Below are positions 17,185 through 24,749 of a stretch of DNA of 64,000 nt, in pieces (position 1 is the stretch's first letter; each line of letters starts with the position of its first letter). Below the pieces are notes generated by a model, which was given only the letters and a program-made list of their open reading frames with translations, did not search any database and had not been told where the DNA came from. Made by a program: the position numbers and the translations under genes. Origin of the DNA: Flectobacillus longus (GTDB taxonomy: Bacteria; Bacteroidota; Bacteroidia; Cytophagales; Spirosomataceae); NCBI RefSeq assembly GCF_030056705.1, contig NZ_JASHIC010000025.1:62001-126000 (forward strand), read 5' to 3'.

Positions 17185-17427
17185 CTACCCTCCGCTCACT
17201 GGAGGTATTAGCGCAATTTCATCTTTTTCTGATAGAGCTAAACCCTGCTCAGCATATTCATTATTAACAGCCAACAAAAGCGAGCGAATAGCTCCCAACT
17301 TAGGATATTCAGCTCTGAGCAAGGCCAACAAATCATCGGTTGTCAACATATCTGCTACCTCCAGGGTAGTCGAGCTGCTGCCAACAATTTCTTTGGTGAT
17401 GCCAAACAAGGCAATTGTATATTTCAT
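17185..17427 (-). CDS. moaD: Molybdopterin synthase small subunit (MoaD)
   Basis: An 80-residue ubiquitin-like sulfur carrier that donates sulfur to precursor Z in molybdenum cofactor synthesis. It ends in the required Gly-Gly (ALIPPVSGG), and the length is typical of MoaD. MoaE was not seen. It is divergent from moaA, with a shared 193 bp promoter region. Together the two genes would help supply Moco to the nitrate reductase at 3.6-7.2 kb. Confidence 0.9.
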   Translation of the reverse strand: MKYTIALFGITKEIVGSSSTTLEVADMLTTDDLLALLRAEYPKLGAIRSLLLAVNNEYAEQGLALSEKDEIALIPPVSGG

Positions 17428-17439
17428 TAGGTTAAATTT

Positions 17440-17467
17440 TTGATTCTAGGATTCAATAGTATATTTG
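17440..17467 (+). promoter_or_regulatory. Possible promoter for moaA
   Basis: A TTG at 17440-17442 and TATATTTG at 17460-17467 match the Bacteroidota pattern with a slightly short 17 bp spacer. The leader to the moaA start would be about 150 nt. No Moco riboswitch was recognised in it. Confidence 0.35.
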
Positions 17468-17620
17468 TTTTATTGCTTGCAGATATACTACTAGCGATAA
17501 ATATAAGCGTTACTTTTTGAACAATTTTTCCTATATTTTGATTGCTAATATAACGAAGTAAATCAATACTTTATAGACTTCAAGTAGAGATTTACCCAAA
17601 ATACCATACCATTCGTATTC

Positions 17621-18646
17621 GTGACAATTAATCCATCCATAACAACTCCCGATAATCGCCCAGTGATTTATGACAATCACGGTCGACCGATTACTTATTT
17701 GAGGCTGGCTGTCACTGACCGATGCAATTTGCGCTGTTTCTATTGTATGCCCGAAGAAGGTATCAAGTACCTTCATAAATCCAAATTACTCAGCTATGAG
17801 GAAATGCTTCGGATTGTGGGAGTATTAGCCGAATTGGGGGTACACAAAGTACGTATTACAGGTGGAGAACCCTTTGTACGTAATAACCTTGTTGATTTTT
17901 TGTATCGCCTTGCCGACATTCAAGGAATCGATGAACTGAACATTACTACCAATGGCGTTTTGACGGGACAGTATCTCAAACAGATGAAAGAAATTGGGAT
18001 TCGTTCTGTGAATTTAAGTTTGGATACATTAGATGCGCAACGTTTTTTTGAAATTACCCGTCGTGATGAATTTTCGAAGGTATATCAAACGCTTTTTGAT
18101 TTACTGGACGCAGGTTTTGACGTAAAAATCAATGCTGTAGTAATGGATGGAAAAAATACAGATGATATTTTACCTTTAGTCGCCCTTACTGAGCATTACC
18201 CTATATCGGTTCGTTTTATCGAAGAAATGCCTTTTAATGGCGAAGGCTCGCATTATCCTGTGCTTCATTGGAATATTCATCGAATTTTAGAAACAATCCG
18301 AGGTTCCTATCCAAGTCTAAGCAAAATTGAGGATGCTCCACATTCTACTTCCTATAACTACCATGTCCCAGGTTTCAAGGGCAATATTGGCGTTATTGCA
18401 GCGTTTTCAAGAACCTTCTGTGGCACTTGCAATCGTATCAGAATGACTGCACAAGGCGAATTAAAAACCTGTTTGTACGACGAAGGTGTATTAAGTATTC
18501 GGGATTTGATTCGTTCGGGAATTAGCAACGAAGAATTGAAAGGCATTTTTATCAATACTTTTCAACAAAGAGCCAAAGATGGCTTCGAAGCCGAGAGTCG
18601 CAGAACAAAGCTTGTTACTGAATCCATGACAACCATTGGAGGATAA
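17621..18646 (+). CDS. moaA: GTP 3',8-cyclase (MoaA)
   Basis: A 341-residue radical SAM enzyme that rearranges GTP in the first step of molybdenum cofactor synthesis. The N-terminal [4Fe-4S] cluster is C35-x3-C39-x2-C42 (DRCNLRCFYCMPEE), and the C-terminal cluster is C267, C270 and C284 (FCGTCNRIRMT, LKTC). The protein ends in Gly-Gly (MTTIGG), needed for activity in MoaA. The start is a GTG at 17621; the residues before the conserved core (about 20) are consistent with it. The next gene, 94 bp downstream, is unrelated. Confidence 0.96.
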   Translation: MTINPSITTPDNRPVIYDNHGRPITYLRLAVTDRCNLRCFYCMPEEGIKYLHKSKLLSYEEMLRIVGVLAELGVHKVRITGGEPFVRNNLVDFLYRLADIQGIDELNITTNGVLTGQYLKQMKEIGIRSVNLSLDTLDAQRFFEITRRDEFSKVYQTLFDLLDAGFDVKINAVVMDGKNTDDILPLVALTEHYPISVRFIEEMPFNGEGSHYPVLHWNIHRILETIRGSYPSLSKIEDAPHSTSYNYHVPGFKGNIGVIAAFSRTFCGTCNRIRMTAQGELKTCLYDEGVLSIRDLIRSGISNEELKGIFINTFQQRAKDGFEAESRRTKLVTESMTTIGG

Positions 18647-18680
18647 TCCATAAAAATCTTAATTTTGCAATTCATTTAAT

Positions 18681-18722
18681 CCCCTGTCAACCCAATAATA
18701 TTTTGGACTGGGCTGACAGGGG
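18681..18722 (+). terminator. Hairpin between moaA and the heptose kinase gene
   Basis: CCCCTGTCA (18681-18689) pairs with TGACAGGGG (18714-18722) around an imperfect inner stem. No T-tract follows. It may be a terminator or processing site that separates two transcription units. Confidence 0.45.
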
Positions 18723-18740
18723 ACATATTTTATATAGACG

Positions 18741-19721
18741 ATGACAATTGAGCAAATTTTTGAAGGTTTCAATCAACTAAAAGTTCTTATCATAGGCGAT
18801 TTGATGATTGATGCTTATACCTGGGGTAAAGTAGAACGTATCTCTCCTGAAGCTCCAGTACCAGTAGTAAATGTAAAACAAAGAGAAATGCGTTTGGGTG
18901 GTGCTGGCAATGTAGTGATGAACGTTCAGGCACTTGGCGCTAAAGCTATTATTTGTTCGGTCATCGGAAAAGATTCCTATGGCAATGCCCTATTGGATTT
19001 ATTAGCAGAAAAAGAGTTATCTACCGAAGGTATTCTACAGTCTGAAGAGCGCATTACTACGGTAAAAGAACGAATTATCGCAGGCACACAGCAGATTGTT
19101 CGTGTAGATACCGAAACTGATAAATTGATTTCTGAAAATGAACGCACTTTGCTCTTAGACAAAATCAAAGCTTTGGCATTAGATGCGCAAGTGATTATTT
19201 TTGAAGATTATGACAAAGGCGTTTTATCAAAAGAACTCATTGCCGAAGTAATTGATTTTGCCCAAGAACACCATATCCCAACTGTGGTAGACCCCAAGAA
19301 ACGTAACTTTCTAAACTACCAAAATGCTACCTTATTCAAGCCAAACTTGAAAGAACTCAAAGAAGGTCTCAATATTCAATTTGACTCAAAAGACCCAGTT
19401 GAACTAGCAATGGCGGTCAATATGCTTATCGAAACCCTTGAAGTAAAAGGTGCCTTTGTTACACTTTCAGAACAAGGCGTATTTATCAATTTCAAAGACG
19501 AAGAAAAACATATCCCTGCCCATATTCGACAAATTGCAGACGTTTCGGGTGCAGGTGATACCGTAATTTCAATTGCAGCTTGCTGTGTAGCACTCAATTT
19601 GTCTCCAGAATTGGTAGCAGGTCTATCAAATTTAGGAGGTGGACTTGTATGTGAATCTGTTGGCGTTGTCCCAATCAACAAAGAAAGACTGTTGGCAGAA
19701 GCCCAACAAAACTATAATTAA
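18741..19721 (+). CDS. rfaE1: D-glycero-beta-D-manno-heptose-7-phosphate kinase (RfaE1/HldE kinase domain)
   Basis: A 326-residue PfkB-family sugar kinase that phosphorylates heptose 7-phosphate at C1 for the LPS inner core. Family marks include IIGDLMIDAYTWGKVERISP, the LGGAGNVVMNV sugar-binding block at about residues 53-63, and the catalytic DVSGAGDTV near 271-279. Only the kinase half is present; the nucleotidyltransferase half (HldE C-terminus) would be a separate gene (rfaE2) elsewhere, as is usual in Bacteroidota. A clear terminator follows. Confidence 0.9.
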   Translation: MTIEQIFEGFNQLKVLIIGDLMIDAYTWGKVERISPEAPVPVVNVKQREMRLGGAGNVVMNVQALGAKAIICSVIGKDSYGNALLDLLAEKELSTEGILQSEERITTVKERIIAGTQQIVRVDTETDKLISENERTLLLDKIKALALDAQVIIFEDYDKGVLSKELIAEVIDFAQEHHIPTVVDPKKRNFLNYQNATLFKPNLKELKEGLNIQFDSKDPVELAMAVNMLIETLEVKGAFVTLSEQGVFINFKDEEKHIPAHIRQIADVSGAGDTVISIAACCVALNLSPELVAGLSNLGGGLVCESVGVVPINKERLLAEAQQNYN

Positions 19722-19761
19722 GTATTAATAGGCTTTAGGCTATAAGCTCTAGGCATTAGGC

Positions 19762-19799
19762 AAAAACGCCTCTCTTAAATTGTTAAGAGGGGCGTTTTT
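19762..19799 (+). terminator. Rho-independent terminator after rfaE1
   Basis: AAAAACGCC...CTTAA pairs with TTAAGAG.GGCGTTTTT, a 17 bp stem with one mismatch, 4 nt loop and a T-tract. The sequence just before it (19730-19762) carries the dispersed AGGCATTAGGC-type repeat. Confidence 0.85.
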
Positions 19800-19849
19800 T
19801 TAGCTAAATTTTAAGAAAATTACGCTCTGAAAATAAATTTTATATTTTT

Positions 19850-19965
19850 TGAAAAATAATTTAACTATTTTTCAACACGTAAACTATTTGACCTTAATAG
19901 ACGTTTATCTATTATCAACCACAAAAAAGCCTTGCTAACAATATAGCAAGGCTTTTTTATTTTAT
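19850..19965. repeat. Left copy of a ~115 bp diverged direct repeat flanking the ABC-3C cassette
   Basis: This segment aligns end to end with 23527-23640. Shared blocks include TGAAAAATAATT, AACTATTTTTCAA, GTAAACTATTT, CACAAAAAAGCCTTG and TAGCAAGGCTTTTT. Its last 36 bp form a perfect 15 bp terminator stem (19923-19937 with 19944-19958). The middle is diverged, so the copies are not recent duplicates. Confidence 0.75.
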
Positions 19966-19993
19966 ATTCATTTGAGTGTTTCCGCACTGTTTT

Positions 19994-20314
19994 CTACTTC
20001 TTACTATCAGGCTTATCCTCTATTCCCAAAGTGCTTATCGAAGGATTGATTGTTCGGGCTGTGATTACAATTTTAAAAATTTTATTTCCTGCAAAGCTAA
20101 ATTCTGCAACGTACTTCCCTTTTGCTTTTAGATTCCGATACACGGCAGTATAATTCATTTTGCTTTCCCAACCATGCACAGCCAAAGCTCCCAACAAATG
20201 ATCGAGGCATTTTTGAAGGTTCGAGAAATAATTTAATACAGGTTCTTTTGTTCGAACTGTATTGAGCGAGCCAATCGAGATGACAGCTACTTCGTAGATG
20301 GTTTGTTGTTTCAT
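19994..20314 (-). CDS. Hypothetical protein, 106 residues
   Basis: Not recognised. The N-terminal half looks like a small alpha/beta unit (TIYEVAVISIGSL, then LQKCLDHLLGALAVHGWESK). The second half is beta-rich and basic (YVAEFSFAGNKIFKIVITAR), with a charged tail. There is no signal peptide or membrane segment. It lies inside the repeat-bounded cassette, convergent towards rfaE1 and divergent from the ABC-3C operon. It may be cargo of the same insertion, but a functional link to the ABC-3C system is not shown. Confidence 0.55.
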   Translation of the reverse strand: MKQQTIYEVAVISIGSLNTVRTKEPVLNYFSNLQKCLDHLLGALAVHGWESKMNYTAVYRNLKAKGKYVAEFSFAGNKIFKIVITARTINPSISTLGIEDKPDSKK

Positions 20315-20450
20315 ATTCTAAATAAGTTACTAATTTCTCAAACCATGAATACTATAGTTAACTCTACAGTTACAAACTTAGAATATTACTTTGACAGAAT
20401 AATCCTGATTGAAATATATTTATAATTTTACTTTTAATAGCCTAAGTATG

Positions 20451-20466
20451 TACCTTTGTAAAGGTA
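20451..20466 (+). promoter_or_regulatory. Palindrome overlapping the -7 element of the ABC-3C operon
   Basis: TACCTTTGTAAAGGTA contains a -7 box (TACCTTTG, 20451-20458) and is also a 7 bp inverted repeat (TACCTTT / AAAGGTA). It lies about 64 bp before the first ATG of the operon. Overlap of promoter and palindrome suggests repression by a dimeric DNA-binding protein. Confidence 0.5.
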
Positions 20467-20529
20467 TAAACAGTTTACTATTTATCATATTAATATAAAG
20501 TATACACTTATCTTTTACATTTCTTCATT

Positions 20530-21459
20530 ATGGATTATAGATTAGAAAACCTATCCGAAGATGACTTTGAAAGTCTCATTAATATGCTTTGCCAAAACGT
20601 TCTTGGTATAGGATTTGTCAGCTTTTCTAAAGGTAAAGATGGTGGAAGAGATGGCCGTTTTGAAGGAGTAGCTAATGCTTATCCCTCTAAAACGGAGCAA
20701 TGGAAAGGGAAGTTTATCATTCAAGTAAAGCACACAACAGACTATCAAGCGAGTTGCTCAGATAATAAATTTTTTGGAAATAAAACTGGTCTAGTAGAAA
20801 AAGAAGTTCCAAAAGTTAAGGTATTGAAATCGAAGGGAGAAATTGATAATTATTTACTTTTTACTAATAGAAAAGAAACAGAAAGTCGAGAAGAGGCAAG
20901 ACAATATATTAAAGACCAAACTGGTCTTACAAATGTTGACATTATTGGAAAAGACACTCTACATAGGTTCTTGTCACAAAATAAAGAGATTGTCAAGCAA
21001 TTTGGCTTAGATAGATTTACCATGCCATTTGAGTTTTATGACAAGGATATAAAAGAGTTAATTGTTATTTTTCATGATACTATTCTTAGAACCACCACAA
21101 GTAGCTCGACATTAGATAGACCAAGCATTGAGGAAAAAAATCAAATTAATAACTTAGATAATGCCTATTACGAAAACATCATTTTACCAGATTTAGACCG
21201 CTACGAAAACCAAATTTTAGCCTTTTTACAGAATCCGATTAACGTAGAATATGCTCAGTATTACGAAGAAACTTCTTCAGATTTGAAAAGAATCATAGAA
21301 GCTAATAGAGAGCAATTTGACGATTTTAAAAAGATATTTAGTTTTCTAACGAACTATCTTATGGAAAAAGAGCCTGATAAGCTTAAAAAATATCGCAATA
21401 CGATTCCAGCATTTTTTCATTTCATGTATTATCAATGTGATATAGGTCGAAACAGATGA
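20530..21459 (+). CDS. ABC-3C system effector: Mrr-like restriction endonuclease-fold protein
   Basis: A 309-residue protein, first gene of a three-gene ABC-three-component system. The N-terminal domain (about 1-130) has the Mrr-like PD-(D/E)xK pattern: helix LSEDDFESLINML with E14, then GKDGGRDGRFEG (D41) and FIIQVKHT (Q65-x-K67). It is therefore probably a DNA- or RNA-cleaving nuclease. The remaining part, largely helical, is likely the C-terminal region that couples to the middle component and ATPase. The operon is translationally coupled: its stop overlaps the next start by 4 nt. Base composition is AT-richer than the flanking genes. Confidence 0.75.
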   Translation: MDYRLENLSEDDFESLINMLCQNVLGIGFVSFSKGKDGGRDGRFEGVANAYPSKTEQWKGKFIIQVKHTTDYQASCSDNKFFGNKTGLVEKEVPKVKVLKSKGEIDNYLLFTNRKETESREEARQYIKDQTGLTNVDIIGKDTLHRFLSQNKEIVKQFGLDRFTMPFEFYDKDIKELIVIFHDTILRTTTSSSTLDRPSIEEKNQINNLDNAYYENIILPDLDRYENQILAFLQNPINVEYAQYYEETSSDLKRIIEANREQFDDFKKIFSFLTNYLMEKEPDKLKKYRNTIPAFFHFMYYQCDIGRNR

Positions 21460-21695
21460 TAACACCCCACAAATATCTCAATTTAGATTTATCAGTAATT
21501 AATGTCAGTGCATTGATAATTGATAAACTAAAAACACACAACTTGTTAACATACGATGAGTTGTTGAATATGACTACAAATGCTCTTGGTAAAAATGCAA
21601 AAGAAGTATTTCCCTATTCGTTAAACTTTCTATTTCTATTGGGTAAATTACACTATTTGCCAGAGTTGGATGTATTTCAACTAAATTTTGATTAA
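21456..21695 (+). CDS. ABC-3C system middle component (MC6-like)
   Basis: A 79-residue protein joining effector and ATPase in the predicted ABC-3C architecture. The sequence KYLNLDLSVINVSALIIDKL, then TYDELLN and a late SLNFLFLLGKLHYLPELD, resembles the family of small middle components (MC6 in my recollection). The start overlaps the effector stop (ATGA), and its stop directly abuts the ATPase start. It has no catalytic motif and is probably a helical adaptor. Confidence in the family rests on the gene order and length as much as on the sequence. Confidence 0.72.
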   Translation: MITPHKYLNLDLSVINVSALIIDKLKTHNLLTYDELLNMTTNALGKNAKEVFPYSLNFLFLLGKLHYLPELDVFQLNFD

Positions 21696-23474
21696 ATGAA
21701 ACTCAGTAAGATATATAGCAATAAGCCGTTTCACAACACCTTCTTTATTTTAGACAAAGGAGGTTTAAATGCTGTTATTGGTGATGTCAAAGGAAAAAAA
21801 GAGGATTCGAAACAACATAATCTCGGAAAATCAAAACTTGGAGAACTAATTGATTTTTTACTCTTAAAAGGCATAGACTCCAAAAAATTCTTTTTTTACA
21901 AAGATAGTAGTAAAGAGAAATTTAAAGGATATGAGTTCTATTTAGAAATTTTACTAAATAATGGCAAATATCTTACCATCAAAAGAACGGTTGATACTCC
22001 TACTAAAATCTCATTTAAGCTAAATGAGGCTCGGTCAACCGATTTTATTTATTATGAAAATTTTGATTTAACGCTTTCATTTGATAAAGCAAAAGAGTAT
22101 CTAAATGAGCGGTTGAATTTTGATTTCTGTAAGTCAAATAATGAAAGTTATCGTCGTTTGGTAAATTATTCTTTGCGCACTCAAGGTGATTATGAGCCTA
22201 AAATGAATACTATTTTCCAGTTAAGAAAATTTTCAAAAAATAAAGACAAAGATTGGAAGCCTTTACTATTCAGCCTTTTAGGATTTAATGGACAAATATT
22301 AAGGGACAAGTATGAGCTAGAAGAAAATATAAAAGACGATGCAAAAACGATAAAAATACAAGAGAAAGATTTTGGTATAAAGTCAGAGGACAAAGATGCG
22401 ATTGTTGGTAAAATTCAAAATGTAGAAATTGATAGAGATGTATTAATCAAAGAATTAGAAAGTTTAAATTTTTATAAGCAAGATAAGGATACAATTCAAA
22501 ATTTAGTAGGTAATATAGAAGAAGAAATAGCTGAATTAAATACTCGACTCTATAATGTCGAATACGATATTAAAAAATTAAATGATTCTATCCGTAATGA
22601 GTTTTCTTTCGACATCAAAAAAATTAAAAATATTTTTGATGAGGTTGAGCTACATTTTCCAGAAAAATTATCAAAGTCTTATGAACAACTAATAGAATTT
22701 AATCATCAAATTACACAAGAACGAAACAAACAAATCAGACAAACACTAACAGAAAAACAAGAAGCTGAAAAACAAATAAATACCAAACTCATTGCACTAA
22801 ATAAACAACGAGAACAATTCAGAGATTTGATCCAAGACACATCTCTCTTTAAAAAGTATGCAGTATATCAGAAAAAAATGATAGAAATTGAAAGGGAATT
22901 GTCTAGATATCAAGCACAATTAGAGGCTATTAGAGAAATAGAAAAAAAGAAAGAAGAAATTAGTCATAAGCAAAAGCATGAATTACAGACAATCAAAGAT
23001 CAATTAAAGGAAATCATTGACAATACTGCAAATTGTACTCTGTACATGAGTATTAGAAAGACCTTTGCTGAAATAGTTAAACAAGTGCTAAATGAAAATG
23101 CTTTAATAAAAATAAGCCCTAATTCCAATTATAATATTGACTTCAACCCAGATTTTCCTAACTCAGCAAAAGATGAGGGAGCAACTTATTATAAGATTCT
23201 TTGCGTAGCCTTTGATTTAGCCATTTTAATAAATTATACTAAGCAGTCACATTTTCGTTTCGTCTATCATGATGATGTCATTTCAGGTGATGACAATGGA
23301 GTAAAGACTCGCCTAATCGAAATAGTGAGTGAAATTTGTAAAAAGCACGATATTCAATATATTTTTTCTGCTATCAAAGACAATATCCCTGCTAGTATAG
23401 ATTTATCTGAAAACATTATCTTAGAACTGAATGATAAGGATGATTCTGGGAAACTTTTTAAAATGAGTTTCTAA
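21696..23474 (+). CDS. ABC-3C system ATPase (DUF2326-type, SMC-like)
   Basis: A 592-residue ABC/SMC-like ATPase. The N-terminal half has a variant P-loop in HNLGKSKLGEL (about 41-51), the form seen in DUF2326 proteins, where the usual GxxGxGK[ST] is altered. A long charged region (about 240-460) is predicted coiled coil. The C-terminal head has RFVYHDDVISGDD (about 520-532), the likely Walker B and D-loop. By analogy it senses or remodels nucleic acid and triggers the nuclease. The start directly abuts the previous stop, and a diverged repeat with a terminator follows at 23527. Confidence 0.8.
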   Translation: MKLSKIYSNKPFHNTFFILDKGGLNAVIGDVKGKKEDSKQHNLGKSKLGELIDFLLLKGIDSKKFFFYKDSSKEKFKGYEFYLEILLNNGKYLTIKRTVDTPTKISFKLNEARSTDFIYYENFDLTLSFDKAKEYLNERLNFDFCKSNNESYRRLVNYSLRTQGDYEPKMNTIFQLRKFSKNKDKDWKPLLFSLLGFNGQILRDKYELEENIKDDAKTIKIQEKDFGIKSEDKDAIVGKIQNVEIDRDVLIKELESLNFYKQDKDTIQNLVGNIEEEIAELNTRLYNVEYDIKKLNDSIRNEFSFDIKKIKNIFDEVELHFPEKLSKSYEQLIEFNHQITQERNKQIRQTLTEKQEAEKQINTKLIALNKQREQFRDLIQDTSLFKKYAVYQKKMIEIERELSRYQAQLEAIREIEKKKEEISHKQKHELQTIKDQLKEIIDNTANCTLYMSIRKTFAEIVKQVLNENALIKISPNSNYNIDFNPDFPNSAKDEGATYYKILCVAFDLAILINYTKQSHFRFVYHDDVISGDDNGVKTRLIEIVSEICKKHDIQYIFSAIKDNIPASIDLSENIILELNDKDDSGKLFKMSF

Positions 23475-23526
23475 TCCTAACTAAAATTATTCTCTCATTA
23501 TTTATTCTGAATACCTTAAATAAATA

Positions 23527-23640
23527 TGAAAAATAATTCAACTATTTTTCAATCTGTAAACTATTTCACCTCCTCTGGCGTTTTACTAATATCAATCACA
23601 AAAAAGCCTTGTTAGTATTCCTAGCAAGGCTTTTTGATTT
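23527..23640. repeat. Right copy of the ~115 bp direct repeat, with terminator
   Basis: The copy of 19850-19965 lies 52 bp after the ABC-3C ATPase stop, in the same orientation. Its hairpin arms (AAAAAGCCTTGTTAG, CTAGCAAGGCTTTTT) form a 15 bp stem with one G-T pair, so it can act as the operon terminator. The two copies bracket about 3.6 kb. Confidence 0.75.
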
Positions 23641-23676
23641 TTAAGGTTTTAGCCTTTATCATGGAGCTATTCCAAC

Positions 23677-23705
23677 AAAAAAAGCCAGTGGACAAATCCA
23701 CTGAC
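23677..23705 (-). terminator. Terminator for the RidA-like gene
   Basis: CAGTGGA and TCCACTG form a 7 bp stem with a CAAA loop. On the minus strand a T-tract follows the stem, downstream of the RidA-like stop. Confidence 0.65.
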
Positions 23706-23763
23706 TTTCTCTTCTAAGCGTATATTGGACACTTTATGATTCTTTCTTCTTACGCTAATATTT

Positions 23764-24147
23764 TTATTGAGCGATTGCTGTAAATTCAATTTCAACCAAA
23801 TAATCTGGAGATACTAATTTAGAAATCTCATAGATACCCGTTGTTGGTTTGATTTCGCCGAAATAAGCGCCATGAGCACGAGCAATATCATCAAATTTGG
23901 TAATATCTGTTGTGAAAATACGAGTTCTCACTACATCTTTTGTTGAAACACCAGCCTCTTCTAACACTTTTGCGATACGTTCTAAGATATTCAACGTTTG
24001 TGCATAAGCATCGTCAGCCTTTACTTTTTCACCATCTACAATAGCTACAGTTCCTGATACTTCTACAATGTTTCCGATTCTTACGGCACGGCAATAGCCC
24101 ATTTTGTCTTCCCACGGCGAGCCCGTTAAGATATTTTGTCTAGACAT
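23764..24147 (-). CDS. RidA/YjgF family protein, likely non-deaminase subgroup
   Basis: A 127-residue trimer-forming fold. Family features are VRIGNIVEVSGTVAI, DAYAQTLNILERIAKVLEEA and a YLVEIEFTAIA end. In canonical RidA the catalytic arginine lies in a PARSxV block; here the matching stretch is KPTTGIYEISKL, with no arginine. It is thus unlikely to hydrolyse 2-aminoacrylate and belongs with the Rid groups of unknown role. A TATCTTTG element (24176-24183, minus strand) lies about 30 bp upstream. Confidence 0.82.
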   Translation of the reverse strand: MSRQNILTGSPWEDKMGYCRAVRIGNIVEVSGTVAIVDGEKVKADDAYAQTLNILERIAKVLEEAGVSTKDVVRTRIFTTDITKFDDIARAHGAYFGEIKPTTGIYEISKLVSPDYLVEIEFTAIAQ

Positions 24148-24220
24148 ACTTAATAATTGTTTTTTGGTTACGATACAAAGATAAGATAAAAGCCGAGGGA
24201 TATTTACTCAAAAAGGCATA

Positions 24221-24253
24221 AAAAAAGGCTCAAACTAATGTGTTTGAACCTTT
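24221..24253 (-). terminator. Terminator after the ACP gene
   Basis: CAAAC/GTTTG stem extended by AGG/CCT, with a T-tract on the minus strand downstream of the ACP stop. Confidence 0.6.
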
Positions 24254-24275
24254 AACATACCAAAAATCGTTGCCT

Positions 24276-24524
24276 TTACGCACGTACAGCTACTAAATTA
24301 GCTTCCATCAAAGAAGCCAATTCTTCTACAGTCTGTACTCTATCTATCTCCTGATCTGGTAATGTAATACCATACGTATTTTCTAAATAAGCTACTACTT
24401 CTAGGAACTCTAATGAGTTCATTCCCAAATCGGCATAAAAGCGTTTTTGAGGAGCTATCAACCTCGGGCTAATATAAAAATTCCGAGATAAGAACTTTGT
24501 CAATGTTTCTGTGCTGAATCTCAT
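24276..24524 (-). CDS. Acyl carrier protein, stand-alone
   Basis: An 82-residue helical carrier. The phosphopantetheine serine is S37 in ADLGMNSLEFLEV, and the helix IDRVQTVEELASLM follows. The N-terminus is basic and hydrophobic (LTKFLSRNFYI), unlike the acidic N-terminus of fatty-acid AcpP. The gene is not next to fab genes, so it may serve a specialised acyl transfer (lipid modification, sphingolipid or sulfonolipid), which is an inference. The start ATG at 24524 is clear. Confidence 0.85.
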   Translation of the reverse strand: MRFSTETLTKFLSRNFYISPRLIAPQKRFYADLGMNSLEFLEVVAYLENTYGITLPDQEIDRVQTVEELASLMEANLVAVRA

Positions 24525-24749
24525 CGGTTTCTTGATTTATATATATTTTGACGATTGTTATGCTAGGTTAACGAGCTTTTTTGAATAATAGTGCCCGAAT
24601 TTTAAGTTTTTTTTAGAAAAAATGAGAAAAATCTATAAAAATTCTTAAATATTATGCTTACAGAGTATTCTTGAACTATTTAAAGATTCTTCTCATGATT
24701 TATTAAAAAATATTAAAAACTATTTTCAGGTAATTTGCTCTTCTAAAAC

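Noticed and set aside
23677-23705. Possible attachment site at the cassette edge
   Set aside because: It is a plain terminator hairpin, and no matching copy was found at the left edge besides the 115 bp repeats.
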